Source of the DNA: Amycolatopsis sp. A133
GTDB taxonomy: Bacteria; Actinomycetota; Actinomycetes; Mycobacteriales; Pseudonocardiaceae
DNA: 64,000 nt
Reading direction: 5' to 3'
Assembly: GCF_031082405.1 (NCBI RefSeq)
Contig: NZ_JAVHJU010000009.1
Location: 186,001 to 250,000, forward strand
The notes under the pieces were generated by a model. The model was not told the origin of the DNA, did no database searches, and saw only the letters and a list, made by a program, of their open reading frames with translations. Made by a program: the position numbers and the translations under genes. The stretch's first letter is position 1; every line of letters begins with the position of its first letter. Below are positions 47,477 through 56,898 of this stretch, one piece after another.

Positions 47477-48754
47477 ATGCCCGAGGCGGGCTCCGCCGCA
47501 CCGCCACGCGCGTTCGTCCGCACGCTGCTGCGCAGCGGCACCCCCGCGGAACCTGCCGAGCCCGTTCCCGACAGCGGCGACCTCACCGCGGTCGGCGACG
47601 CGACGCTCGCCCGCGCCTCGCGCTACTGGGTCCTGGTGCCGCTGGCGTACCGCATCGCGGCGTTCGTCAAGGTGTTCATCGGGTTCGCCGCCGCGAACGG
47701 CGGCCTCGGCCTCGGCCCGGTGCTGGGCGCCACGGTGTTCGCCGTCGCGGCCAACACCGCCGCGGCGGCCTGGGTGCTGCGTTCGGGCGGGTTGCGGGCC
47801 CGGGTCACCGGCCGCGCCCTCGGCCTGGACCTGGCCATCGGCGTGGCGCTCAACTTCGTGGTGGCGATGACGGCCCCGGCCGTGGTGCAGCCGTTCGCCG
47901 TCGACGTCTCCTGGACCTGGCTGGTCGGCTCGGTCGCCATGTGGGCGGGCACGACCGGGCTGCCCGCGGCGCTGTGGCTGTTCGCGGCGGCCGTCCCGCT
48001 CCGGGCGGCGCTGACCCTGGCCGGCGGCCTGCCGCTGGACCACCAGCTCGCCGTGACGCGCTCGATCGGCTGCATGGTGGCGCTGGCGGTGGCGATCGTG
48101 CTCGCCGTGGCGATCCTCATCCTGCTCGGCGTCGGCACCCGGTTCGCGGTGGACATCGGGCTCCGGCGCGGGCGCGAGGCCGAGCGCCACCGGACCCGCC
48201 GCATCATGCACGACAGCGTGCTGCAGACGCTCGAAGCGCTGGCCATTTCGGCACCGGGCGACGACGCTCAGGCCGTGAAGCGCCTGTCGGAGCTGCGTTC
48301 GGTGGCCAAGGCGGAGGCGGCCGAGCTCCGCCGCCGGATCACCGAGCCCCTGCCGTCGGGGCCGACGCGCAGTTTTGCGGTCGAGCTGGCCGACGTCGCC
48401 ACCGAGCTGGCCCGCGACGGCCTGCGCACACAGCTCGTCGCGGCGGACTTCGCCGACGACCACAAGGTCTCGCAGGACCGGCGCACCGCGTTGTGCGAAG
48501 CGGTCCGGGAGGCGTTGCGCAACACGGTGAAGCACTCGGGGACGAAGCAGGTGGTGCTGCGGGTGGAGGAGCGAGACGGCGGCATCGCGGTCGTGGCCCG
48601 CGACCAGGGCCAGGGCTTCGACGTCCGCGACCGGCCCCCGGGCTTCGGCATCAGCCAGTCGATCGTGGCCCGCTTGGCCGAGGTGGGCGGCCACGGAACG
48701 GTGGACTCCCAGCCGGGCCGCGGCACCCGAGTCACGATGTGGGTACCGGGCTAG
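47477..48754 (+). CDS. Sensor histidine kinase (NarL/LiaS-type)
   Basis: This 425-residue membrane kinase has about four to five N-terminal transmembrane segments (residues about 50-225). The HisKA_3-type dimerisation helix carries His245 in RIMHDSVLQTL. A C-terminal HATPase domain follows (ALRNTVKHSG N-box, ARDQGQGFD and GFGISQS). No response regulator gene is adjacent, so it is an orphan in this window. The sensed signal is unknown; the membrane region has no large extracellular loop, hinting at membrane or small-molecule sensing. Confidence 0.83.
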   Translation: MPEAGSAAPPRAFVRTLLRSGTPAEPAEPVPDSGDLTAVGDATLARASRYWVLVPLAYRIAAFVKVFIGFAAANGGLGLGPVLGATVFAVAANTAAAAWVLRSGGLRARVTGRALGLDLAIGVALNFVVAMTAPAVVQPFAVDVSWTWLVGSVAMWAGTTGLPAALWLFAAAVPLRAALTLAGGLPLDHQLAVTRSIGCMVALAVAIVLAVAILILLGVGTRFAVDIGLRRGREAERHRTRRIMHDSVLQTLEALAISAPGDDAQAVKRLSELRSVAKAEAAELRRRITEPLPSGPTRSFAVELADVATELARDGLRTQLVAADFADDHKVSQDRRTALCEAVREALRNTVKHSGTKQVVLRVEERDGGIAVVARDQGQGFDVRDRPPGFGISQSIVARLAEVGGHGTVDSQPGRGTRVTMWVPG

Positions 48755-49448
48755 GCGGCTGAACCGCCACCGCGAGCGGCACCCGGACCGCCACGAAGTC
48801 CGGCCGCTGCCGCAGGGCGAACCCGAGGGACAGGTAGAGCCGGATCGCGGCGGTGTTCCCCGCCGCCGCGTGCATCAGCGGGATCTCGCCGCGGTCGCGG
48901 ATGCCGGCGGCCACCGCGAGCACCAGCCGCGTCGCGAGGCCCTGCCCGCGGTACGCCGGGTCCGTGCAGACCGCGCTGATCTCCGTGTGGCCCGGCGGGT
49001 GCAGCCGCTCGCCGGCCATCGCGACCAGCGCGCCGCCGCGCCGGATGCCGAGGTAGGTGCCGAGTTCGACGGTCCGCTTCCGGAACGGCCCCGGCCGCGT
49101 CCGCTCGACGAGGTCCAGCATCTCCGGCACGTCCGCGGGACCGAGCCGCACGGCTTCCGGCTCGGGCGCGGCCGCGACCCCCGCGTCGACCAGCTGCACG
49201 CCGGGGATCTCGTCGAGCACCTCCCACCCGGACGGCGGCCGCGCGGCGGTCGCGGCGAGCACGAAGGTCGCGCCCGGCCCGGCGAGCTCGGCGACGTCCA
49301 GCCAGTCCTGCTCATCCGGGTCGTCGGGCAGGGCGAGGAACGGTGCGACGTCCTCCGGGTAGCGCAGGACGCGCCCCTGCCGTTCGGCGAAGCGGGCGTG
49401 CGGGCCGGTCAGTGCCGCCCGGGTCGGGTTGTCCAGCGGAGAAGCCAT
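48732..49448 (-). CDS. GNAT-family N-acetyltransferase
   Basis: This 238-residue protein has the C-terminal GNAT fold: AVCTDPAYRGQGLATRLVLA for the acetyl-CoA loop and PLMHAAAGNTAAIRLYLSLGF. The N-terminal half (LPDDPDEQDWLDVAELAGPG) is a divergent domain seen in FR47-like proteins. ATG 49448 is the first start after the divergent gene region. Its 3' end overlaps the convergent kinase gene by 23 bases. The substrate is unknown. Confidence 0.75.
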   Translation of the reverse strand: MASPLDNPTRAALTGPHARFAERQGRVLRYPEDVAPFLALPDDPDEQDWLDVAELAGPGATFVLAATAARPPSGWEVLDEIPGVQLVDAGVAAAPEPEAVRLGPADVPEMLDLVERTRPGPFRKRTVELGTYLGIRRGGALVAMAGERLHPPGHTEISAVCTDPAYRGQGLATRLVLAVAAGIRDRGEIPLMHAAAGNTAAIRLYLSLGFALRQRPDFVAVRVPLAVAVQPPSPVPTS

Positions 49449-49514
49449 GGCTCCAGCATGCGGACGCGGGGCGAGTGGCCGCCGCCACTCCCACATCCTG
49501 GGTAGGGTGCGCAC

Positions 49515-50144
49515 GTGGGTTCCCAGGTCCCGGTGTGGATTCCGATCGTCGTCGCCCTCCTCGGCCTCGCCGGGGTCATCTTGACCCAGGTCCTTTCCGG
49601 ACGGCGGGAGGCCCGGCGGATGCTCGAAGAGGCCGTCCGCGAGGAGCGCCGGTGGCAGCGCGAACGCGAAGCCCGGACCCACGAAACCCGCGCCGACGCC
49701 TACGCCCAGCTGATGGGGGTCCTGGAAGCGTTCGACGGCGTGCTCTTCCAGGCCCGGGCAGTCCTCGAAGGGGGCGGCGAACTCGACGAACCCCAGATCG
49801 CCGAGCTGCGCGCGGTGCGCAGCGAGACCCAGCACGCGCTCGGGCCGGTTGTGCTGCACGCGCCGGAGGCGGTCCGGCGGCTGGTCAGCGACGCCACGCT
49901 GCCGCGGATGCGCCTGGCCGCGATGCTGCTGGACCCCGACGACGACCACACCCGGCTCCGGCCCGCCTGGGACGCCGGCCAGCGCGGCTACCGCGTCATG
50001 CGCGCCCGGATGCGGGCCGACCTCGGGTTCGACGCGGAGCCGGTGGACGAGCTGTTCGGCGCTCAGCCGACCGTGGTCAGCTCGTCGTCGGAGAGCACAT
50101 CGGACCCGGCCGAGACGACCAGCCTGCCGCCGTCGACCCGGTAG
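49515..50144 (+). CDS. Single-pass membrane protein with coiled coil, unknown function
   Basis: This 209-residue protein starts at GTG 49515. Residues 7-27 form one transmembrane helix (VWIPIVVALLGLAGVILTQV). A strongly charged helix rich in Glu and Arg (about 30-65) follows, then a helical domain. No family was recognised; the layout recalls small actinobacterial membrane-anchored helical proteins. The Ser/Thr-rich last 25 residues overlap the convergent zinc-ribbon gene by 82 bases, so the true 3' boundary deserves caution. Confidence 0.6.
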   Translation: MGSQVPVWIPIVVALLGLAGVILTQVLSGRREARRMLEEAVREERRWQREREARTHETRADAYAQLMGVLEAFDGVLFQARAVLEGGGELDEPQIAELRAVRSETQHALGPVVLHAPEAVRRLVSDATLPRMRLAAMLLDPDDDHTRLRPAWDAGQRGYRVMRARMRADLGFDAEPVDELFGAQPTVVSSSSESTSDPAETTSLPPSTR

Positions 50145-50698
50145 CGGTAGTCGCCGTTCACCGCGACGAAGCCGCCGCCCTCGGCCTGGGCCGGCAGCAC
50201 GATGTGGGTGTCGTCGGAGGCCGCCTGCCCGCGGGCCTGCCCGTCGTAGAAGATCCGGCCGTCGGGGATCCGGCAGATGGTGATCAGCGACTTCGCGGTC
50301 TGTGCTACGAGCAGCGCGGTCCCCGTGCCGCCGGGCAAGTAGCGCGCGGCGTCCGGCGGGCACGGCTTCTCCGTCGCCGTCGCCGTTGCCGTCGACGTGG
50401 ACGGCGTGCCGGGCGGGGTGACGGCGTTCGCGGTCGTCACCACGGTCTTCGTGGTCGGCAGCGCGGGCGTCGTGTAAGCGGGGAACGGTCCCGACGCGGA
50501 CGGCGGGGGCTCCGGGTCCCCGGTGAACAGCAGCACCCCGCCCACGGCCACGCCGGCGACCACCATCAAGGTCAGCAGCACCCACAGCGCCCGCGCGCGG
50601 GCCCGGCCCGGGGCGAGGCCCGCGCAGGTGCCGCAACGCCGGGCGGCGGGATCGTTGACCGCGCCGCACTGCGCACACGTCCAGGGAAAACCCGCCAT
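50063..50698 (-). CDS. Zinc-ribbon membrane-anchored protein
   Basis: This 211-residue protein has an N-terminal RanBP2/zinc-ribbon-like motif with four cysteines (CAQCG and CGTC). One transmembrane helix follows (about 35-58, LWVLLTLMVVAGVAVGGVL), then a Thr/Pro-rich extracytoplasmic linker and a small beta-rich domain. The start is ATG 50698, preceded by AAGGAGG. Such cytoplasmic-zinc-ribbon/extracellular-domain proteins are common in actinomycetes without known function. Confidence 0.65.
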   Translation of the reverse strand: MAGFPWTCAQCGAVNDPAARRCGTCAGLAPGRARARALWVLLTLMVVAGVAVGGVLLFTGDPEPPPSASGPFPAYTTPALPTTKTVVTTANAVTPPGTPSTSTATATATEKPCPPDAARYLPGGTGTALLVAQTAKSLITICRIPDGRIFYDGQARGQAASDDTHIVLPAQAEGGGFVAVNGDYRYRVDGGRLVVSAGSDVLSDDELTTVG

Positions 50699-50779
50699 CG
50701 GGCCTCCTTCGGCCCGGCGCCACGCCACGCCGGTCCCTCCATCGTCACCGACGGGGGCACCGGCTGCAACGGCTCGTGG

Positions 50780-51187
50780 TCAGCCGTGCACGACGTTGAC
50801 CATCCAGGGGATGCCGAACCGGTCGACGCAGGCACCGAATTCGTCGCCCCACATCTGCTTTTCGAACGGAACCGTGACGGTGCCGCCGTCGCTCAGCTTT
50901 TCCCAGTAGCCGCGCAGGTCGTCGGCGTCGTCCCCGCTGAGGCTCACCGAGATGTTCGTGCCGGGGTTGTGCTCCATCCCGGCCGGCGTGTCCGACGCCA
51001 TCAGGGTGAAGCCGTTCCCGGCCTCCAGCTGGGCGTGCATGACCTTGTCCGCGTCCGCTCCTTCGGGAGAACCGAATTCCCCGAACGTGTTCAGCGTGAG
51101 CGTGCCGCCGAAGACACCCTTGTAGAACTCCATGGCCTGCCGCGCGTCGTCGCGGAAGCTCAGGTACGGGTTGAGACGAGAAGCCAC
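50780..51187 (-). CDS. VOC/PhnB-like glyoxalase-fold protein
   Basis: This 135-residue vicinal-oxygen-chelate protein of the PhnB/3-demethylubiquinone methyltransferase-like group has RLNPYLSFRDDARQAMEFYK, LMASDTPAGMEH and the C-terminal WGDEFGACVDRFGIPWMVN. Start: AAGGAG abuts an ATG at 51193, so the GTG two codons later at 51187 with a 6-base spacer is the likelier start. Members often bind metal and small metabolites, but no specific reaction can be given. Confidence 0.82.
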   Translation of the reverse strand: MASRLNPYLSFRDDARQAMEFYKGVFGGTLTLNTFGEFGSPEGADADKVMHAQLEAGNGFTLMASDTPAGMEHNPGTNISVSLSGDDADDLRGYWEKLSDGGTVTVPFEKQMWGDEFGACVDRFGIPWMVNVVHG

Positions 51188-51268
51188 GGTCATCTCCTTC
51201 GATCGGGCGAGAGCAGCATCCTCGCAGACCGCCCGGCCTGCGCCAATCGGCGGATTTTCAGGGACGGC

Positions 51269-51823
51269 TCAGCGCACGAACCGCCGCTGCGCGACGGGTT
51301 CCAGCGGCAGCGCGCCGCGCAACGCGGCCCGGGCGCGCAGTTCCAGTGCCTGGTCCAGCGGCCGGGCGCCGGGTGCGGCGGTGTGGAACGTGCCGCGGTC
51401 GAACAGGTACACCAGCGCGAGCTTCCCTTCGCGGCGCCCGGCCGGCTCGGCGAACTCGACGGTCGCGAACCGCAGGCAGCCGCCGTAACCCGCCCTGGCC
51501 AGCCGGTCCGCGACGTCCACCAGGTCGCCGGTCAGCACGCGCAGGTCGCGGTCGCGGCGCCAGCACCGGACCGTCGACCGGCCGTGGAGGTCCTGCGTCA
51601 CCAGCGGGTGCACCGGCAGCCGCGCCGACGTCGCGGCGATCAGCTCCGCCGCGGTGCGGGCCAGCGCGTCCCCGTCCACTTTGAAGTCGACCGTGCCACC
51701 GCCGGTCGGCGTGAGGCCGAGCGCGGCGCGCATCCGCGGGGCGGCCGCGGCGAGGGTGTAGAGGGACTGCAGGTGCGGGCGGGAGGTCCAGCACCGGACG
51801 AGCTTGCTGTCCAGCAGGGTCAC
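51269..51823 (-). CDS. Hypothetical protein, unknown function
   Basis: This 184-residue soluble protein has no family I recognise. GTG 51823 is chosen because AGGA sits 6 bases upstream; a longer frame exists without a good ribosome site. Visible traits are VDFKVDGDALARTAAELIAA, LVYLFDRGTFHT and an Arg/Ala-rich C-terminus. It stands alone between the VOC gene and the divergent MarR region. Confidence 0.5.
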   Translation of the reverse strand: MTLLDSKLVRCWTSRPHLQSLYTLAAAAPRMRAALGLTPTGGGTVDFKVDGDALARTAAELIAATSARLPVHPLVTQDLHGRSTVRCWRRDRDLRVLTGDLVDVADRLARAGYGGCLRFATVEFAEPAGRREGKLALVYLFDRGTFHTAAPGARPLDQALELRARAALRGALPLEPVAQRRFVR

Positions 51824-52102
51824 GAACGTTCCTATCCTGATCTCGAGAAGACCGCCGGACCGGGCGCACTGGCAGTGTCCACTGTGGACGTCAGGCGCGG
51901 GGACGCGGGGCCGGAAGGGACAGCATGCGCCCACCCCGGCGATTCCGGACCGCAGCCGCGCCGCCACGCGGCGAACGGCACCGGCCCGCCGCCGAACGGT
52001 CGCCGGTGAAACAGTTCGGCCGATCAGCGGTATCCCCCTCGTCTCGCGCGGCCCGGAGGAGGATCTTCCGCCCCGATTCCCCCGTTTCTCGCCAACCAGA
52101 CA
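51824..52102. other. Intergenic region with regulatory potential
   Basis: About 280 bp between divergent genes with no convincing frame. It contains one perfect GTCCACTGTGGAC (51877-51889). It should hold promoters in both directions; no further element is recognised. Confidence 0.5.
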
Positions 52103-52117
52103 TTTAGCGTTGCTAAA
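52103..52117 (+). promoter_or_regulatory. MarR-type operator TTTAGC-GTT-GCTAAA
   Basis: A perfect 6-3-6 palindrome lies 28 bases before the marR-like ATG. The TTAGC/GCTAA form matches classical MarR-family sites and implies autoregulation of the MarR-ABC operon. Confidence 0.8.
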
Positions 52118-52145
52118 GACTCTGGCGCAGAGCTACTTTGGCGGC

Positions 52146-52586
52146 ATGACCGATCTCGCCGACCGGCTGCTGGGCACCGTCCAGGGCATCCGCCGGGTGC
52201 TGCGCCGCCGGGTCCGCGCCGGCGTGCCGGGCACCCCGCTGCCCGGCGCCCAGGTCGAGCTCCTGCGTGTCGTCGCCGACCGGCCCGGCATCGGTGTCGC
52301 CGCGGCCGCGCGCGAGCTGCACCTGGCGAACAACTCGGTCAGCACGCTGGTGAACCAGCTCGCCGACGCCGGCTTGCTGCACCGCGAGGCCGATCCCGCC
52401 GACCGGCGCGCGGCCCGGCTGGAGATCACCGCGGCGGCCGCCGCCCGGATGGCGGCCTGGCGCCGCGCCCGGACCGGGCTCGTCGCCGATGCTCTCGCGG
52501 AACTGTCCGAAGAGGACACCACGGCGATCGAACAGGCGTTGCCGGCACTGGAGAAACTCCTGGGCATCCTGAAGGAGCAGCCATGA
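52146..52586 (+). CDS. MarR-family transcriptional regulator
   Basis: This 146-residue MarR repressor has a winged helix with VAAAARELHLANNSVSTLVN (recognition) and AGLLHREADPADRRAARL (wing with the DxR motif). The ATG at 52146 lies 28 bases after its probable operator. The 3' end overlaps the ABC ATPase gene by 4 bases. It therefore most likely controls the exporter, derepressed by a toxic ligand or exported compound. Confidence 0.9.
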   Translation: MTDLADRLLGTVQGIRRVLRRRVRAGVPGTPLPGAQVELLRVVADRPGIGVAAAARELHLANNSVSTLVNQLADAGLLHREADPADRRAARLEITAAAAARMAAWRRARTGLVADALAELSEEDTTAIEQALPALEKLLGILKEQP

Positions 52587-53389
52587 CCGAACCCCCGGCG
52601 GTGCGCTGCACCGGCCTCAGCCACTCGTTCGGCACCACCCGCGCGGTGGACGGCGTCGACCTCGAGATCCACCCGGGCGAGGTGTTCGGCCTGCTCGGCC
52701 CGAACGGCGCCGGCAAGACCACCACCCTCCGGATGATCACCACGCTGCTGCCCACCGGCCCGGACCGCATCACGGTCTTCGGCGTCGACGTCGCGCGCCG
52801 CCGGATGGCCGTCCGCCGGCTGATCGGGTACGTCCCGCAGCAGCTGTCCGCCGACGGTGCCCTGACCGGCCGCGAGAACGTGGCGCTGTTCGCGCGGCTC
52901 TTCGACGTGCCTCGCCGCGGACGGGCCGGACAGGTGCGGCTGGCACTGGAGCTGGTCGGGCTGGCCGACGACGCCGACCGCACGGTCAAGACGTACTCCG
53001 GGGGCATGATCCGCCGGCTCGAGCTCGCCCAGGCCCTGGTCAGTGCGCCGCGGCTGCTCATCCTCGACGAGCCGACGATCGGGCTCGACCCGGTCGCGCG
53101 GTCGTCGGTGTGGGACCGCATCGGCTCGATCCGCGCGGCGACCGGGATGACCGTGCTCGTCACCACGCACTACATGGACGAAGCCGAGCAGTACTGCGAC
53201 CGCGTCGCCCTGATGCACACCGGCCGGATCCGGGCGCTGGGCACCCCGGCCGAGCTGGAGGCCGGTCTCGGCCCGGAGTCCACTTTGGACGACGTGTTCC
53301 GCGCGGTGACCGGCAACCGCCTGGAAAGCGGCGAAGGAGGGATCCGCGGTGTCCGTGCCACTCGCCGTACCGCCCGCCGCCTCGGCTGA
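52583..53389 (+). CDS. ABC exporter ATP-binding protein (DrrA-like)
   Basis: This 268-residue ATPase has Walker A GPNGAGKTT, the signature YSGGMIRRLELAQALV, Walker B LLILDEPTIGLD and the switch TTHYMDE. It belongs to the daunorubicin-resistance DrrA family, which pairs with a six-helix permease. It overlaps marR by 4 bases and the permease gene by 41 bases in another frame. It probably powers export of a hydrophobic drug or lipid. Confidence 0.92.
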   Translation: MTEPPAVRCTGLSHSFGTTRAVDGVDLEIHPGEVFGLLGPNGAGKTTTLRMITTLLPTGPDRITVFGVDVARRRMAVRRLIGYVPQQLSADGALTGRENVALFARLFDVPRRGRAGQVRLALELVGLADDADRTVKTYSGGMIRRLELAQALVSAPRLLILDEPTIGLDPVARSSVWDRIGSIRAATGMTVLVTTHYMDEAEQYCDRVALMHTGRIRALGTPAELEAGLGPESTLDDVFRAVTGNRLESGEGGIRGVRATRRTARRLG

Positions 53390-54170
53390 CCCCGGCCCGC
53401 TGCGCCGGCTGCGCGTGCTCGGTGCCCGCGTCGGCGCGATGTGCCTGGTGGAACTGCAGAAGCTGCGCCGCGACCAGACGGAACTGCTGACCCGGGCGAT
53501 CCAGCCCGCGCTGTGGCTGCTGATCTTCGGGGAGACGTTCACCCGGCTGCGCGCCATCCCGACCGGCTCGACACCGTACCTCGACTACCTGGCGCCGGGC
53601 ATCCTCGCCCAGTCGGCGCTGTTCATCGCGATCTTCTACGGCATCCAGATCATCTGGGAGCGGGACGCCGGCGTGCTCGCCAAGCTCCTGGTGACCCCGA
53701 CCCCGCGCGCGGCGCTCGTCGCCGGCAAGGCGTTCGCCGCCGGGGTCCGCGCGCTCGTCCAAGCGCTGATGGTGCTGGTGCTGGCCGCGATCCTCGGCGT
53801 CGAGCTGACCGCGAACCCGCTGAAGCTGCTGGCGATGGCCGTCGTCCTCGTGCTCGGCTCGGCGTTCTTCTGCTGCCTGTCCATCGTGATCGCCGGGATC
53901 GTGCTGTCGCGGGAACGGCTGATGGGCATCGGGCAGGCGATCACGATGCCGCTGTTCTTCGGCTCGAACGCGCTCTACCCGGTGGACCTGATGCCGTCGT
54001 GGCTGAAGGTGCTCAGCCACGTCAACCCGCTGAGCTACCAGGTGGACGCGCTGCGCGGCCTGCTGATCGGGACCCCCGCGCACCTCGGGACCGACTTCGC
54101 CGTGCTGGCCGCGGCGACGGTGGTGGCCGTTTCGGTCGCCTCGGCACTGCTCGGCAGGTTGGCCCGGTGA
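53349..54170 (+). CDS. ABC-2 type exporter permease (DrrB-like)
   Basis: This 273-residue integral membrane protein of the ABC-2 family has about six transmembrane helices. The family segment LMPSWLKVLSHVNPLSYQVDALRGLL lies before the last helix. The start is GTG 53349, inside the ATPase gene and preceded by GGAGGG, giving an unusually long 41-base overlap. With the upstream ATPase it forms the full exporter under the MarR protein. Confidence 0.9.
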   Translation: MSVPLAVPPAASADPGPLRRLRVLGARVGAMCLVELQKLRRDQTELLTRAIQPALWLLIFGETFTRLRAIPTGSTPYLDYLAPGILAQSALFIAIFYGIQIIWERDAGVLAKLLVTPTPRAALVAGKAFAAGVRALVQALMVLVLAAILGVELTANPLKLLAMAVVLVLGSAFFCCLSIVIAGIVLSRERLMGIGQAITMPLFFGSNALYPVDLMPSWLKVLSHVNPLSYQVDALRGLLIGTPAHLGTDFAVLAAATVVAVSVASALLGRLAR

Positions 54171-54206
54171 GGCACATCTCTCACCGAACGGAAGCTTTAT
54201 CGCCCG

Positions 54207-56321
54207 ATGCCTAATCTCGCATTTGTGAAACGTCGCCAGGGTGTGGTCCTTTTTGCCGGGTTGTGTGTGCTCGCCGGAATTTTGGTGGCCGGAACGGTGG
54301 CGCCCGCCGCCATCGGGGCAGGCCTGCTGTCGAATCAGGTCAGCGATTCGGTGGACGCCATTTCCGCCCGGCTCGCCGCGGCCGACCTGCCGCTGACCAC
54401 GACGGTGACCGACCGCGACGGCACCCCCATCGCGACGCTCTACGCGCAGTACCGCCTGCCGGTCACCGCGGCCGGGATCGCGACCACGATGAAGGCGGCG
54501 ATCATCGCGATCGAGGACCGCCGGTTCTACACCGAAGGCGGCGTCGACCTGCAGGGGATGCTCCGCGCGGCGGTCAACGACAGCGCCGGCGGCGCGCTGC
54601 AGGGCGCGTCGACGATCACGCAGCAGGACGTCAAGAACTACCTCATCAACGTCGTCGACCGGACCGACCCGGCGGCCCAGCAGGCCGACCGCGAGGACTC
54701 GCTCGCCCGCAAGCTGCGGGAAGCGAAAATGGCCGTCGAGCTCAACAACACCATGAGCAAGGACGACATTCTGGCCAACTACCTCAACGTGGTCGAATTC
54801 AGCGGAACCGTGTACGGGGTCGGCGCGGCGGCAAAGGCGTATTTCGGGACGACGGCGGACAAACTGACCGTGCCGCAGGCCGCGTTGCTCGCCGGAATGG
54901 TGAACAACCCCACCGTCTACAACCCGTACACGCACCCGGGCAAAGCACTCCAGCGGCGCAACCTCGTCATCGACGACCTGGTCACCAACGGCTCGATCCC
55001 CGCCTCGTACGCGGCGACGGCGAAGGCGGCACCACTCGGCCTGCTGCCGGACGGCCCCGTCACGCCGTCCGGCTCCTGCCTGGGCGCGGCGCCGGACGCG
55101 GGGTTCTTCTGCGCCTACGCGGAAAGCTACCTGGTGCACGCCGGGTTCACCGCGGACCGGCTGGCCACCGGCGGTTACACGGTCAAAACCACCCTCGACC
55201 CGCGCGTTTCGCAGGTGACCAAGGACGCCGTCGACACGAACGTGCCGACCACGCAGGACGGGGTGGCCAACACCTTCGCCGTCGTCCAGCCGGGCCAGGA
55301 CGGGCACCAGGTGCTCGCCATGGTCGCCAACCGCGACTACGGCACCGACCCGGACCGGGGCGAGACGTCGACCGACATCGTCGCCGACACGAGCAACGAG
55401 TTCGGCGCCGGTTCGTCGTTCAAGATCTTCACCTCGGCCGCGGCGCTCGTCTCCGGCAAGGCGGGCCTGGACACGCCTCTGCCCAACCCGGACAGCCAGT
55501 GCTTCCCGGGGCCGGACGCGCATTCGTCCTGTTACACCGTCCACAACGACGGCCACTACGCGGACCCGATCACCCTCGCCGACGGGCTGGCGACGTCGCC
55601 GAACGTCGCGTTCGTGGGGCTCGAGAGCCAGGTCGGGATGCCCGCCGTGCTCGACATGGCGGACAAGCTCGGGCTGCGGAACACCCTGGCGACCAACGAC
55701 GCCGGCCGCACGCCGGACCCGGAGTCGGGCAATCCGCAGTACAGCGAGCCGCAGTCGCAGTACTTCCGGAACCTGCTGTCGTTCACCCTCGGCAACAGCC
55801 CGGTGAGCCCGCTGGAGATGGCGAACGTCTCGGCGACGCTGATGAGCGGCGGCGTGTGGTGCCCGCCGAACCCGATCCTGTCGGTGACCGACCGGAACGG
55901 CAACGCGGTGCCGGTCCGGCAGCAGGCGTGCGAGCGGGTGATCCCGGCGGGCGTGGCGGACACGCTGGAAGCGGGGCTGAGCAAGGACACCACGAGCGGC
56001 ACGTCCGCCCAGGCGGCCCACGCGGCCGGCTGGACCCGGCCCGACATCGGCAAGACGGGCACCACCCAGCTGAGCGAATCGGTGGCGTTCGTCGGCGGTG
56101 TCGACGACTACGCGGTGTCGTCGATGGTCTTCGCCGACGGGCCGCACCCGCGCGAGATCTGCCCGGGCACCCCGGTGCACCTGGGCAGCTGCGGCCACGG
56201 CGCGTTCGGCGGCACGGTCGCCGCGCCGCCGTACTTCCACGCCATGAGCCAGTTGCTGGCCGGGGTCCCGGACCGGCCGATCCCCGCGCCGGACCCGGCG
56301 TACCTGGCGGCGCGGTCGTGA
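54207..56321 (+). CDS. Class A penicillin-binding protein
   Basis: This 704-residue bifunctional cell-wall synthase has one N-terminal membrane anchor (residues about 12-38). The GT51 transglycosylase follows with catalytic Glu103 in AIIAIEDRRFY, then GASTITQQ and a second motif around SKDDILANYLNVV. The transpeptidase carries SxxK at Ser403-Lys406 (GSSFKIF), TSPN and GKTGTTQ. The usual EDxxFxxHxG reads EDRRFYTEGG, with Glu in place of His. It starts 36 bases after the ABC permease and may or may not be co-transcribed. Confidence 0.9.
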   Translation: MPNLAFVKRRQGVVLFAGLCVLAGILVAGTVAPAAIGAGLLSNQVSDSVDAISARLAAADLPLTTTVTDRDGTPIATLYAQYRLPVTAAGIATTMKAAIIAIEDRRFYTEGGVDLQGMLRAAVNDSAGGALQGASTITQQDVKNYLINVVDRTDPAAQQADREDSLARKLREAKMAVELNNTMSKDDILANYLNVVEFSGTVYGVGAAAKAYFGTTADKLTVPQAALLAGMVNNPTVYNPYTHPGKALQRRNLVIDDLVTNGSIPASYAATAKAAPLGLLPDGPVTPSGSCLGAAPDAGFFCAYAESYLVHAGFTADRLATGGYTVKTTLDPRVSQVTKDAVDTNVPTTQDGVANTFAVVQPGQDGHQVLAMVANRDYGTDPDRGETSTDIVADTSNEFGAGSSFKIFTSAAALVSGKAGLDTPLPNPDSQCFPGPDAHSSCYTVHNDGHYADPITLADGLATSPNVAFVGLESQVGMPAVLDMADKLGLRNTLATNDAGRTPDPESGNPQYSEPQSQYFRNLLSFTLGNSPVSPLEMANVSATLMSGGVWCPPNPILSVTDRNGNAVPVRQQACERVIPAGVADTLEAGLSKDTTSGTSAQAAHAAGWTRPDIGKTGTTQLSESVAFVGGVDDYAVSSMVFADGPHPREICPGTPVHLGSCGHGAFGGTVAAPPYFHAMSQLLAGVPDRPIPAPDPAYLAARS

Positions 56322-56322
56322 A

Positions 56323-56748
56323 CTACCGCGGTTCGAGGAAGACGAGCGGGATCTCGCGCTCGGTCTTCGTCTGGTACTGCGCGTAGTTCTTGAACTCGGC
56401 GGTGATCTTCGGCCACAGCCGCGCCCGTTCGTTCGCGTCGGCGATCCGGGCACGCATCGGCCGCTTCGGCCCGCCCTTCAGCGAGACCTCGACGTCGGGG
56501 TGGTCGCGCAGGTTGAGGAACCACGCGGGGTGCGTGTCGTCGCCACCCCGCGACGCCACGACGACCACGGCGTCACCCTCCTGGTGGGGCGAGGTCAGCA
56601 GCACCGACCGCGGCTGCCCGCTCTTGCGGCCGACGGTGGTGAGTTCCAGGACGGGCATGGCGGCCTGCCAGCCCACCCGTCCACCCGTGAGCTTGATCAG
56701 GCCGCGGTGCACGGCATTCATCGTCTTCAAGGCGAAGTCGCTCGGCAT
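56323..56748 (-). CDS. Deazaflavin-dependent (F420) nitroreductase-family protein
   Basis: This 141-residue DDN/Rv3547-like split-barrel protein uses F420H2. Family marks are ELTTVGRKSGQPRSVLLT, VVVVASRGGDDTHPAWFLNL and the C-terminal RARIADANERARLWP. Its natural substrate is unknown, often a quinone or enal. It is convergent with the PBP gene, leaving one base between the stops. The presence of this F420 family supports an actinobacterial host. Confidence 0.87.
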   Translation of the reverse strand: MPSDFALKTMNAVHRGLIKLTGGRVGWQAAMPVLELTTVGRKSGQPRSVLLTSPHQEGDAVVVVASRGGDDTHPAWFLNLRDHPDVEVSLKGGPKRPMRARIADANERARLWPKITAEFKNYAQYQTKTEREIPLVFLEPR

Positions 56749-56898
56749 GATCCCAATCTAGCCCCGGTGCGGCCGGGTACGAGTCGAATGTCCCGTTTGC
56801 CGCTTGCCGGCCGGGACGAGTTCCCGGAAACCGCCCCGCCGAGCGGCAACGGTGTGCAAGGCTGCGCGGCGAACGAAGGACCGGAAGAGAGAAGACCG